This document shows positions 25,821 to 33,585 of a stretch of DNA of 64,000 nucleotides, one piece after another. Where the stretch lies: positions 124,001-188,000 of the forward strand of contig NZ_JAPLET010000020.1 of NCBI RefSeq assembly GCF_026391055.1, written 5' to 3'. Origin of the DNA: Spirosoma sp. (GTDB lineage: Bacteria; Bacteroidota; Bacteroidia; Cytophagales; Spirosomataceae). Numbering within the stretch: position 1 is the stretch's first letter; each line of letters starts with the position of its first letter. Both the position numbers and the translations under genes were made by a program. The notes beneath the pieces are model-generated. The model searched no databases, was not told where the DNA came from, and worked only from the letters and a program-made list of their open reading frames with translations.

Positions 25821-26864
25821 CAGGGCCGCTCGGTTTTCTTTAAGCCATTCATGTATATCGGTGACTATTTCGCGGATGCCCAGCTCTGGTTTCCAGCCCG
25901 TTAGATTCGTGACGTTGGTATTGTCAGTGATATACAGGCGAATGTCGGCGGCCCGGTTTTCGGCAACTTGGTTAATCGGGATCGTTTTACCCGTTATTTC
26001 CTGACAGATTTTGGTCAGCTCCTGGAGGGAGGCACTGCTTTCTACACCACCACCCGCATTCAGAATCTTACCATCAACAGCGTCTAAATGGTGTAATTCC
26101 CAGTCGATTAGCCGATAAAGGTCGGCGATGTGGAGCATGTCGCGGGTTTGTTTGCCGGTACCACCGTACCCAATATACGCCAGTTGCTGTTCGAAGAAGT
26201 GCTTGGCAATCCAGAGCACCATCACACCCTGATCGACCTTACCCATTTGCCACGGACCGGTGATCACACCGCAACGGTTAATGACCGTTTTCAGTCCGTA
26301 AAACTCGTTGTACTCCTGAATCAGCAGCTCCGAAGCTAGTTTAGTTGTGCCATAAAGCGACCGGGCACCGTCGAGCGGAAAATTCTCGGCAATGCCTTTT
26401 GAGGATACACCCGGCACGGGTTGATCGTCTGTTAGTACAAAACGCGTGTCGGCCTCCTCGAAATTGAGGGTTTCGATGGTTTTGATCGGATACACGCGGC
26501 TCGTCGACAGGAAGATGAAGTTAGCCTTATGCTTCAGCGTGTAATTCAGGCAGTTAACCGTACCGAAGAGGTTCGTGTTGATGAGGTAGTCGGGCGTACC
26601 GTCCAGACCCGCCAGTACTGAAGGCTCTGCGGAGGCCTCAATCACAGTATCGACGGCGGGTAGCGCGTCAAAATCTTCTTTATTGCGAATATCGCCGTGC
26701 AGAAACTCGATACCTGCGGCTTTCAGACGGGCCAGGCTTAGTTCGGAACCGCGACGTTTGAGATTGTCAAGCGCAAAAATCTGGTACTGCGGGTAATTCT
26801 GTTTGAGCGAAATGGCGAGCGATGCACCAACGAATCCGGCACCGCCGGTAATGAGAATTTTCAT
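25803..26864 (-). CDS. NAD-dependent epimerase/dehydratase (CDP-paratose 2-epimerase-like)
   Basis: A 353-residue extended short-chain dehydrogenase acting on a nucleotide sugar. It shows the Rossmann motif GGAGFVGASL at the N terminus, the acidic ribose-binding segment FALDNLKRRGSE, STSRVY, and the catalytic SLYGTTK (YxxxK). The N(L/M)xRRGSE-type segment and overall layout resemble CDP-paratose/CDP-tyvelose 2-epimerases. The exact substrate is an inference. It begins within two bases of the kup stop on the same strand and so is probably co-transcribed, although the functional link is not obvious. The last 18 bp form part of a perfect palindrome. Confidence 0.85.
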   Translation of the reverse strand: MKILITGGAGFVGASLAISLKQNYPQYQIFALDNLKRRGSELSLARLKAAGIEFLHGDIRNKEDFDALPAVDTVIEASAEPSVLAGLDGTPDYLINTNLFGTVNCLNYTLKHKANFIFLSTSRVYPIKTIETLNFEEADTRFVLTDDQPVPGVSSKGIAENFPLDGARSLYGTTKLASELLIQEYNEFYGLKTVINRCGVITGPWQMGKVDQGVMVLWIAKHFFEQQLAYIGYGGTGKQTRDMLHIADLYRLIDWELHHLDAVDGKILNAGGGVESSASLQELTKICQEITGKTIPINQVAENRAADIRLYITDNTNVTNLTGWKPELGIREIVTDIHEWLKENRAALEPILS

Positions 26865-26866
26865 GA

Positions 26867-28819
26867 TTAAGATGTGATGCGTTTTAACTGCACGTTTTCG
26901 ACCGGGCGAATAACGAGGGGTACTTTCTCGACTTTTACCGAACTGCTGTCCAGACCAAACCAGCGGTCTTCCGGCGTCGTGAATCCTTTAATGGTGAAGT
27001 ACAGGTTCATGATGAACCGCTCCCGAACGGGAAGTTCATTTTCAAACGATAGGAATTTCTCCAGCACCACGAAACGGAAGTCGCCAATAACATTCTGCCG
27101 ACTCAGCGATTCGTAGCGGCTCGTAATGTCCACCTCCTTGTTTTTTACCATGTCTTCAATCACTTTCCGGAAGAACAGGTTAATGCGCTGTTCGACCCGG
27201 AAACCAAGTTTGAACGTCACTTTATAGGCATCGTCGGGCGCAATGGTGTTGACTTTATATTCCATCGTGTACGGGTCATCGGTCGTATCGACGTGGACGA
27301 ACCAATAGATATCGGCGCGTTTGGGACGTTTCTGAAAGATGGAATAGATGATTTTCGACTCGATTTCCGACTGCCGGGCCGCGTTACTCATGAAGACGAT
27401 GTGCGTAGCGTATTTCGGGATACTAATGTCCCGGCTAAGTTCTTTGATCGCCTGGGTGTACTGGTCGATGCGGACGTACTCCGTCAGGCGAAGTTTGATC
27501 TGGAAGGCCTGTAGCCAGATGTACATCACCCCGGCAATGGTAGCTCCAATCATGACCGATACCCAGCCGCCGTGCGGGAACTTGATCAGGTTGGCAACCA
27601 GAAAGGAGCCTTCAATGCCCAGATAAACCGTCAGGAACAGGACAACCCACCAGGCCTGGTACTTGTGCGTGTACAGATAATACGACATCAGCAGAGTAGT
27701 CATGAGCATGGTTAGGGTGATCGCCAGCCCGTAAGCGGCTTCCATGTTCGACGATTCGCGGAAGTACAGTACCACGCCTACACAACCTGCCCAAAGCAGC
27801 ATATTTACGCTTGGTACATACAGTTGTCCTTTCTGAACACTTGGGTAGCGAAGTTGTACTTTAGGCCAGAAATTGAGCCGAATGGCCTCACTGATGAGTG
27901 TAAATGAGCCGCTGATGAGTGCCTGACTGGCAATAACGGTGGCGGCTGTAGCTATGACGATCCCGATGGTCAAGAACCAGGAAGGCATAACTTCGTAAAA
28001 CGGAATACGGTCGTTGAGAACTTGTCCCTGCTGACTAATCAGCCAGGCACCCTGTCCAAAATAGTTGAGAATCAGGCAGGACTTTACGAATACCCAGCTT
28101 ACCCGGATATTAGACCGGCCGCAGTGGCCCATGTCGGAATACAGCGCTTCGGCACCGGTTGTACACAGGAAAACGGAGCCAAGTAACCAGAAACCACCCG
28201 GATATTCGGACAGAAGCCACCAGGCGTAATAAGGGTTTGCGGCCGCCAGAATACCCGGATCATGCGCAATCTGAATGGCACCGAGCGTACCCAGCATAAC
28301 AAACCATACCAGCATGATAGGTCCAAAAGCGGTACCCACCACATTGGTCCCAAAGGCCTGAATTAGGAAGAGTATCGTGAGAATAGCAATGACAATCTCA
28401 ATGATCTCCGTAGGGGTAATAGCAGGATAGAGAAGTCGTAATCCCTCAACTGCCGACGAAACGGAGATAGGCGGTGTAATAATCCCATCGGCGAGCAGAG
28501 CGGCCCCCCCAATAATGGCCGGTAGCGTAAGCCAGCGGGCATGTCGCCGAACGAGTGCATATAAAGCAAATATGCCACCTTCTCCCCGGTTGTCGGCCCT
28601 AAGGATCAGGACCACATATTTGACGGTTGTCTGGAGGGTTAATGTCCAGAGAACGCAGGAGAGTGCGCCACGAACCACATCCGGTCGAATCACATTTTCG
28701 GCTCCAATAATAGCCCGAAGTGTGTATAATGGCGATGTACCGATATCGCCGTAGATGATACCCATTGCCACCAGCAAGCCAGCGGCCGTAACGGTGTCCA
28801 AATGTTTCTTATCTTCCAT
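26867..28819 (-). CDS. kup: KUP-family potassium transporter
   Basis: A 650-residue potassium/proton symporter of the inner membrane. The family signature MGIIYGDIGTSPLYTLRAI stands at the N terminus, followed by EGGIFALYALVRRH and about twelve membrane helices up to residue 440. A cytoplasmic C-terminal domain of roughly 200 residues follows. An exact TAnnTTTG -7 box lies 46 bp upstream. The epimerase gene follows immediately. I looked for a c-di-AMP riboswitch in the leader and saw none. Confidence 0.94.
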   Translation of the reverse strand: MEDKKHLDTVTAAGLLVAMGIIYGDIGTSPLYTLRAIIGAENVIRPDVVRGALSCVLWTLTLQTTVKYVVLILRADNRGEGGIFALYALVRRHARWLTLPAIIGGAALLADGIITPPISVSSAVEGLRLLYPAITPTEIIEIVIAILTILFLIQAFGTNVVGTAFGPIMLVWFVMLGTLGAIQIAHDPGILAAANPYYAWWLLSEYPGGFWLLGSVFLCTTGAEALYSDMGHCGRSNIRVSWVFVKSCLILNYFGQGAWLISQQGQVLNDRIPFYEVMPSWFLTIGIVIATAATVIASQALISGSFTLISEAIRLNFWPKVQLRYPSVQKGQLYVPSVNMLLWAGCVGVVLYFRESSNMEAAYGLAITLTMLMTTLLMSYYLYTHKYQAWWVVLFLTVYLGIEGSFLVANLIKFPHGGWVSVMIGATIAGVMYIWLQAFQIKLRLTEYVRIDQYTQAIKELSRDISIPKYATHIVFMSNAARQSEIESKIIYSIFQKRPKRADIYWFVHVDTTDDPYTMEYKVNTIAPDDAYKVTFKLGFRVEQRINLFFRKVIEDMVKNKEVDITSRYESLSRQNVIGDFRFVVLEKFLSFENELPVRERFIMNLYFTIKGFTTPEDRWFGLDSSSVKVEKVPLVIRPVENVQLKRITS

Positions 28820-28865
28820 AAAATAGGCTTACGCCTTCTTGCCTTACGAGCGGGTCAAAACGGCG

Positions 28866-28873
28866 CAAAGATA
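28866..28873 (-). promoter_or_regulatory. Bacteroidota -7 box for kup
   Basis: Reads TATCTTTG on the minus strand, an exact TAnnTTTG match, 46 bp before the kup ATG. Confidence 0.55.
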
Positions 28874-29196
28874 ACCGATGTTTGCCTTCTTTGCTGTTTT
28901 TTAGCTAAAAGTTAGCACCAGACAGTATCTGGGTAATGTGTTGAAAAAGGTAATTTTTATAATACTGAGGACCGAACAAGGTGCAGTGTAACGAATAGCT
29001 AACCGAATTTCAGCACCCCATATACAAACGAAAAATGCAAGTCTGCCATTTTGTGAATTGATTGAAGAATGTGCTTTTATACAGCCCGATTGCCCTAAAA
29101 AATGCAGTTAAGTAAAACCGAATTATGGAAAGCGACGTAAGTAGACTGTTTTATAGAACAGGCTCTATGGGGTTTGTTTAATTAGGTGTGTTTGGC

Positions 29197-29231
29197 AGAT
29201 GGCTCGTTTGGTAAGCGGGCCATCTCTTTTT
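29197..29231 (+). terminator. Orphan terminator-like hairpin
   Basis: AGATGGC pairs with GCCATCT around a 15-nt loop and is followed by CTTTTTG on the plus strand. No protein gene precedes it on that strand, so it may end a small RNA or be fortuitous. Confidence 0.45.
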
Positions 29232-29491
29232 GCTGCTGCAGGCCCGGCTCAGCACCCGTGCGCTTACTCTCACATAAGGTTGCCGACAGCCTACTATGGC
29301 AATGTGCCAACGGAAGAATAGTTAAAATGTATATAATGAAATGTTATAATTTGTATGCATTCCTTTTTCAAAAGCTAATTAAGTGTTGCTTTTTAGTTGT
29401 GTTTTCATACCGATAAAAAAATAAATAAGAAATATTTATATTAAAAGTTATCCATACTATATATTGCTAAGTAGTACCCGTTACTTACTCC

Positions 29492-30286
29492 ATGCCACCC
29501 TTATCGTTAAGTGAGAATAGACTCGAACAATTTATTGACGAGTTAAGTCACCTGCCATCCTATTCGATAGGCCGAGCTGCTGATAATCAGCTTGTTCTTT
29601 CAGATAGTAAAATTAGTGGGCATCATGCCCGATTGATTTATTGTACGCCCTCAACGTTCATTCTTGAAGATCTTCACAGTAAAAACGGCTCTTACGTTAA
29701 TGGCCTGAGAGTTACCCGAAAGGTAGTGGGTGAGCAGGACCTGATTCGACTTGCCGAAACAGAGATGATCTGTCAGCAACTAATCGCTTTGTTGGCTGAC
29801 AAGGCCGTCCGGCCACTTGCCAAAGCGCAGCCGCAGCCCGTTGTCACCCCGGAAGCTCCCCGGCCACCAGCCAAATCAACAGTAGCAGCACAGCCGCTCG
29901 ATTTCACTTCTTCTTTCACAGCGTTGAAACTGGTTTATGAGCAATACCCCCGGCTACGTCGGGATTGCCGCAACCGGGAGAAAATGATTCGAACGGGTAG
30001 CGTTATACTTTCCTCCATCGTGGGCATAAGTGCCGTGCTGTCTACTGGCGGAGGTGCGTTGCCCTTTATTCAGATTATGTCGGGGGCGGGGCTGAGTGTG
30101 CTCATCCCTACGCTCAGCTCTACGCTGCTGTCGACCGACGAGAAACTGGAAATAATCGATAGGGAGTACCGTGACGTGTACAGGTGTCCGAATCCGGCCT
30201 GCCGCGATCCATTCGGTACACGCGATTGGGACCTTCTGGCCGCACAAAAGACTTGCCGCCGTTGTCAGGCAATCTGGGTCAGCTAA
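29492..30286 (+). CDS. FHA-domain membrane protein with C-terminal zinc ribbon
   Basis: A 264-residue protein that opens the signalling operon. Residues about 20-95 form an FHA domain, which binds phosphothreonine (SIGRAADNQLVLSD, ISGHHARL, LEDLHSKNGSYVNG). A linker rich in Pro and Ala follows. Two hydrophobic segments lie near 170-187 and 192-210. The C-terminal CPNPACRDPF... TCRRCQAIW has four cysteines in a zinc-ribbon arrangement. It probably recruits phosphorylated partners of the kinase encoded 3.3 kb downstream to the membrane. The next gene starts 81 bp later on the same strand. Confidence 0.85.
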   Translation: MPPLSLSENRLEQFIDELSHLPSYSIGRAADNQLVLSDSKISGHHARLIYCTPSTFILEDLHSKNGSYVNGLRVTRKVVGEQDLIRLAETEMICQQLIALLADKAVRPLAKAQPQPVVTPEAPRPPAKSTVAAQPLDFTSSFTALKLVYEQYPRLRRDCRNREKMIRTGSVILSSIVGISAVLSTGGGALPFIQIMSGAGLSVLIPTLSSTLLSTDEKLEIIDREYRDVYRCPNPACRDPFGTRDWDLLAAQKTCRRCQAIWVS

Positions 30287-30366
30287 AAAAAAATTGCCTT
30301 TCCGACTCACCTTTTTTGGCCGGAGCAGATATACCGGCAACTTTCAACACATAGTTTCTATCGACC

Positions 30367-31344
30367 ATGTCACAGCTTTCTAATTCAACCGATTCACCAA
30401 CGGACGCTTATTCCATGCCACAAGCTACCACACCCGCCAAGTCAGGTCTTAGCACCAACCAGAAAAAATTACTGGCCATCTCCTCCGCTACCTTATTGAT
30501 GGGCGGGGCGGCCTGGGCCATAACAAGAGGGCCAGGGAAGTCTATTGATACGACTAGTCCAACTGATTCAGATCCAGCAGGATCCACCAACGGAGCCAGT
30601 ACCTCAACTCAACCAGTTGCTTTACCGACGGATATCGACGCATCCGGTAAAGTAGGCGACACCATGTCTTTCGAGCAGGCCTTTGAAACGGCTCGTAAAG
30701 AAGTGGGCGTAGGTGGGGTTTTCAGCTGGCACGGACGCTGGTACAATACCTTCGAGAAAGAAGAGTGGAGCAGCCTTTCTCTGGAACAACGTCAGGAATT
30801 CACGGAAATGATTACACAAGAGGAACTGCCCGTTAGGCCTTACAGACAGACAGTGGCAGGTGCTCCCGCGACACATTCCTCAACCGAAGCCGCAGAGCCA
30901 ACCATTATTGAAGGACACTTAAATGGCCAACGCGTTATGGGGCTCGATTTCGACCAGGATGGCGTTATTGATACGCTGGTGATGGAAGGGGCCGATGGGT
31001 ATACCTACCGGATTGTTGATGCCCGTGGTGATGATGGTCTGGATACAATCATGCGCTTTGACTCATTGAACGGCGAACTGGTAGAAATTGAAAGGATTGA
31101 CAAACCATTTGTGTTGAGCAACGATCAGTTTAGCCAAGGGCTGGAAGCCAGTATGGGCAAAGAAGTGGTCGATTCAATCCTTGAGCCAGAGCTGGTTGAT
31201 CCTACACCTGCACCCGCAGCCCCCGCAGACGACCATCTCCTGAATGAAACCGAAGGGGATGACGACACCGTGTATCTGGCCGATTCCCATGAGCCCGACG
31301 ATACCTACGTCAACGATGGAGATGTACACGACATGGACGAGTAA
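30367..31344 (+). CDS. Single-pass protein with acidic, DxDxDG-like exterior domain
   Basis: A 325-residue protein of no recognised family. It has a 35-residue Ser/Thr-rich N terminus, one membrane segment (LLAISSATLLMGGAAWAI, about 36-53), and a long soluble part. The sequence DFDQDGVIDTLVM and DARGDDGLDTIMRFD resemble calcium-binding DxDxDG loops, as in thrombospondin type 3 or FG-GAP repeats. The C terminus is strongly acidic. The Ser/Thr-rich N terminus could be a substrate for the kinase of the operon, read by the FHA proteins; this is an inference. It ends five bases before the next gene. Confidence 0.65.
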   Translation: MSQLSNSTDSPTDAYSMPQATTPAKSGLSTNQKKLLAISSATLLMGGAAWAITRGPGKSIDTTSPTDSDPAGSTNGASTSTQPVALPTDIDASGKVGDTMSFEQAFETARKEVGVGGVFSWHGRWYNTFEKEEWSSLSLEQRQEFTEMITQEELPVRPYRQTVAGAPATHSSTEAAEPTIIEGHLNGQRVMGLDFDQDGVIDTLVMEGADGYTYRIVDARGDDGLDTIMRFDSLNGELVEIERIDKPFVLSNDQFSQGLEASMGKEVVDSILEPELVDPTPAPAAPADDHLLNETEGDDDTVYLADSHEPDDTYVNDGDVHDMDE

Positions 31345-31349
31345 CAGGC

Positions 31350-31952
31350 ATGAGCGTATTTAAAACAACACTGATCAACTGTCGGCAGTGTGGCCGTCGA
31401 ATTATGGTTCGTGCTGCCGACACCGAACGCGGCTCAATTGTGTGCTCGCACCTTGGTTGCGGGGCCATCAATACCTTGTCTGCTGGTTTTCAGTATGACG
31501 AGAACATTGTGCGTGGCTTGCCCGCTTTTGGGCAGCTAACTTACTTGGGCGATTCTCAACTGATTTATTCACTCCAATTTGGACGAAATGTTATTGGTAC
31601 GTCGGATTCATGCACCGTTCAGTTAGATCGGTTTATGCATAATGGCCGCTGTTTCATCAGCCGCCGACACAGCACCCTAACTGTCGCGTTCGATAAATGG
31701 ACCGGTCAGTTACGCTACCACTTGCAGGATGGGGCCATAGATAATGATGGGAAAACGCATCAATATAGCCTGAACGGGACGAAGCTGAACGCTACACCCT
31801 TGCAGAAGACAGAAATTGTTGATGTGGAAAATGAAGGAATCGTTACCCTCGGTGGCGTTGATAGCTTTCGCCTGTCGCATTATGTGATTCCTTCAGCCAT
31901 GCTCGACACTTACAAAGTCGAGCTGGATTTCAACCCCGACCGTACCCAATAA
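31350..31952 (+). CDS. Zinc-ribbon plus FHA-domain protein
   Basis: A 200-residue cytoplasmic-looking protein. The N terminus has NCRQCGRR and IVCSHLGCG, a four-cysteine zinc ribbon. An atypically long FHA domain follows, with FGRNVIGTSDSCTVQLD, CFISRRHSTL and SLNGTKLN, where the conserved Arg, Ser-Arg-Arg-His and Asn positions of phosphothreonine binding are kept. It starts five bases after the preceding gene and ends three bases before the PP2C phosphatase gene, so it is tightly co-translated. It likely acts as an adaptor between phosphorylated proteins and the phosphatase or kinase. Confidence 0.82.
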   Translation: MSVFKTTLINCRQCGRRIMVRAADTERGSIVCSHLGCGAINTLSAGFQYDENIVRGLPAFGQLTYLGDSQLIYSLQFGRNVIGTSDSCTVQLDRFMHNGRCFISRRHSTLTVAFDKWTGQLRYHLQDGAIDNDGKTHQYSLNGTKLNATPLQKTEIVDVENEGIVTLGGVDSFRLSHYVIPSAMLDTYKVELDFNPDRTQ

Positions 31953-31955
31953 CGT

Positions 31956-32777
31956 ATGAAAATCTATCGAACATTTCCAATGGCTTTTTCGCACCTCGGC
32001 CAACGGACCAATAACCAGGATTACCTGTATCCAGATGTCGACAAGGCGACTGAGCAAACAGAGCTTTTTGTCGTTTGTGACGGAATGGGCGGGGCCGACA
32101 AGGGGGAAGTAGCCAGTAAGCTGCTCTGTGAGGCCGTAGCAGACTATGTTGTAACGATGGGCAATCCAACGCTGGATGCTGCCCACATACAGGTCATACT
32201 CAACCGAGCTTACGAGGCTTATCGTACTTATCTGATAGAGAACCCTTTGCTTAGCCGGATGGGATCAACGCTGGCGTTGCTGCAACTGCACCAACAGGGT
32301 GTTACCATCTGTCATATTGGTGATAGCCGGGTGTATCAGCTGCGGGCAGGTCAGGTGATTTTTCAGACCAAAGATCACCGACAGGTCAACGATATGGTGG
32401 AGGCCGGTATCATCACGGCCACGCAAGCCCTAACGCACCCCTGGCGAAATCGGCTGAGCCGGGCAGTCATGGCAAGTGTGACGGATAAGGAAGGTGAGCC
32501 GGTAAAACTGATAGCCGATATCGTTACACTTACCGATGTTCAGGCGGGCGACTATTTCTTTATGTGCACCGATGGCGTTCTCGAAGCCGTCGATACGTAT
32601 ATTCTGGAAACCGTACTGGCCAGCAACATGCCCGACCAAGCCAAGTCGGAGTCATTGCAGGCCCTCTGTAGTGCGCACTCGAAAGATAATTACTCCGGTT
32701 ATCTGATCGGTATTAGTTATGTAACTCACACCGATTCGGCGCAGCCTATCCATACCGTCACAAATTATGCTGACTAA
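31956..32777 (+). CDS. PP2C-family Ser/Thr protein phosphatase
   Basis: A 273-residue metal-dependent phosphatase that reverses Ser/Thr kinase signalling. It shows RTNNQDY at the N terminus, the metal-binding FVVCDGMGGADKGE, GSTLALL, CHIGDSRVYQLR, HRQVNDMVEAG, and FMCTDGVLEAV with the later conserved Asp. The C-terminal DNYSG segment reads KDNYSGYL, near the expected DNxT motif. Metal-binding aspartates all appear present. It overlaps the caspase-like gene by 11 bases and lies two genes before the kinase, the classic partner arrangement. Confidence 0.93.
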   Translation: MKIYRTFPMAFSHLGQRTNNQDYLYPDVDKATEQTELFVVCDGMGGADKGEVASKLLCEAVADYVVTMGNPTLDAAHIQVILNRAYEAYRTYLIENPLLSRMGSTLALLQLHQQGVTICHIGDSRVYQLRAGQVIFQTKDHRQVNDMVEAGIITATQALTHPWRNRLSRAVMASVTDKEGEPVKLIADIVTLTDVQAGDYFFMCTDGVLEAVDTYILETVLASNMPDQAKSESLQALCSAHSKDNYSGYLIGISYVTHTDSAQPIHTVTNYAD

Positions 32778-33552
32778 TTTACTCCTGGGGTTGAGTTTGT
32801 TACTGCCTGCTCAGCAACGGGCGTTTGCCGGGCAAACCTATGCCGTTGTTGTTGGAATTTCCGACTACAAAGCGCTGTCTTATGCAACCGGCGATTTGCG
32901 GTTTGCCGATCGGGATGCCCGTCAGTTTGCGGCTTTCTTACAAAGTAAATCGGGTGGGAGCGTACCCGCTTCCAATATTCGGTTGCTGACGAATCGCCAG
33001 GCTACGCAGGCCGCTATTGAGCTGCAGCTTGCTGTGTTTCAGCAGGCTACGGAAGCGGATCGAATCATTCTTTATTTTTCGGGACACGGTATGCCAGACA
33101 GTTTTGTCCCCTACGACGTTGAGCCCGGCAAGCCCGATGGCTTACTCACATACCGGGATATAAAAACTGCCTTTTACCGCTCCGGCGCGAAAACAAAATT
33201 ATGCATTGCTGATGCCTGCCTCTCGGGCGGTATGACCCGGAAGCTGACAACCCAGCGCGAAACCCAACAGATCGTTACCCCAAGCCAGACGGACCGCAGT
33301 AACGTAGCCATGCTGTTGGCCAGCCGGTCGACCCAATTGGCCGTTGAGGATAGTCGGCTGGCGGGTGGGGCCTTTACGTATTTCTTGCTGCGGGGCCTGT
33401 CTGGTAAGGCCGACCTTGACGGAAATGGTATTGTCACCATTAAAGAATTACATCAATACGTATCTCCGCAGCTGAAAAAGCGAACGCAGGGACGGCAAAC
33501 GCCCATGTTTTACGGGCGTTTTTCGGATAGCCTGCCATTGGCCTATCGTTGA
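32767..33552 (+). CDS. Caspase-family (C14) protease, predicted exported
   Basis: A 261-residue caspase-like cysteine protease. After a probable signal peptide (LLLGLSLLLPAQQRAFAG), the p20 domain shows YAVVVGISDYKAL, the catalytic histidine in ILYFSGHGMPD and the catalytic cysteine in CIADACLSGGM. The C-terminal part has LASRSTQLAVED, GAFTYFLLRGL and an EF-hand-like DLDGNGIVTIKEL before the last helix. Both catalytic residues are present. The protein starts inside the end of the phosphatase gene. Export would put it in the periplasm, away from the kinase domain, which is unusual for a phospho-signalling operon. Its target is unknown. Confidence 0.87.
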   Translation: MLTNLLLGLSLLLPAQQRAFAGQTYAVVVGISDYKALSYATGDLRFADRDARQFAAFLQSKSGGSVPASNIRLLTNRQATQAAIELQLAVFQQATEADRIILYFSGHGMPDSFVPYDVEPGKPDGLLTYRDIKTAFYRSGAKTKLCIADACLSGGMTRKLTTQRETQQIVTPSQTDRSNVAMLLASRSTQLAVEDSRLAGGAFTYFLLRGLSGKADLDGNGIVTIKELHQYVSPQLKKRTQGRQTPMFYGRFSDSLPLAYR

Positions 33553-33585
33553 CGAAAATCTGTAAATGAACTTTAACCGAACGCG

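Larger units (their letters stand above)
28820..29491. other. Divergent intergenic region between kup and the signalling operon
   Basis: A 672-bp region without a credible protein gene. It holds the kup promoter, a plus-strand terminator-like hairpin at 29197-29231 with no gene before it, and a very AT-rich final 150 bp that presumably contains the promoter of the FHA/kinase operon. No consensus -7 box was seen in that last part. Confidence 0.5.

Noticed and set aside
28820..28990. c-di-AMP (ydaO-type) riboswitch before kup
   Set aside because: No conserved ydaO motifs or fitting pairings were visible, and the -7 box lies only 46 bp from the start, leaving too short a leader.
29186..29416. 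76-codon plus-strand frame in the kup/FHA spacer
   Set aside because: It runs through a terminator-like hairpin, has irregular composition and is not linked to the next gene.
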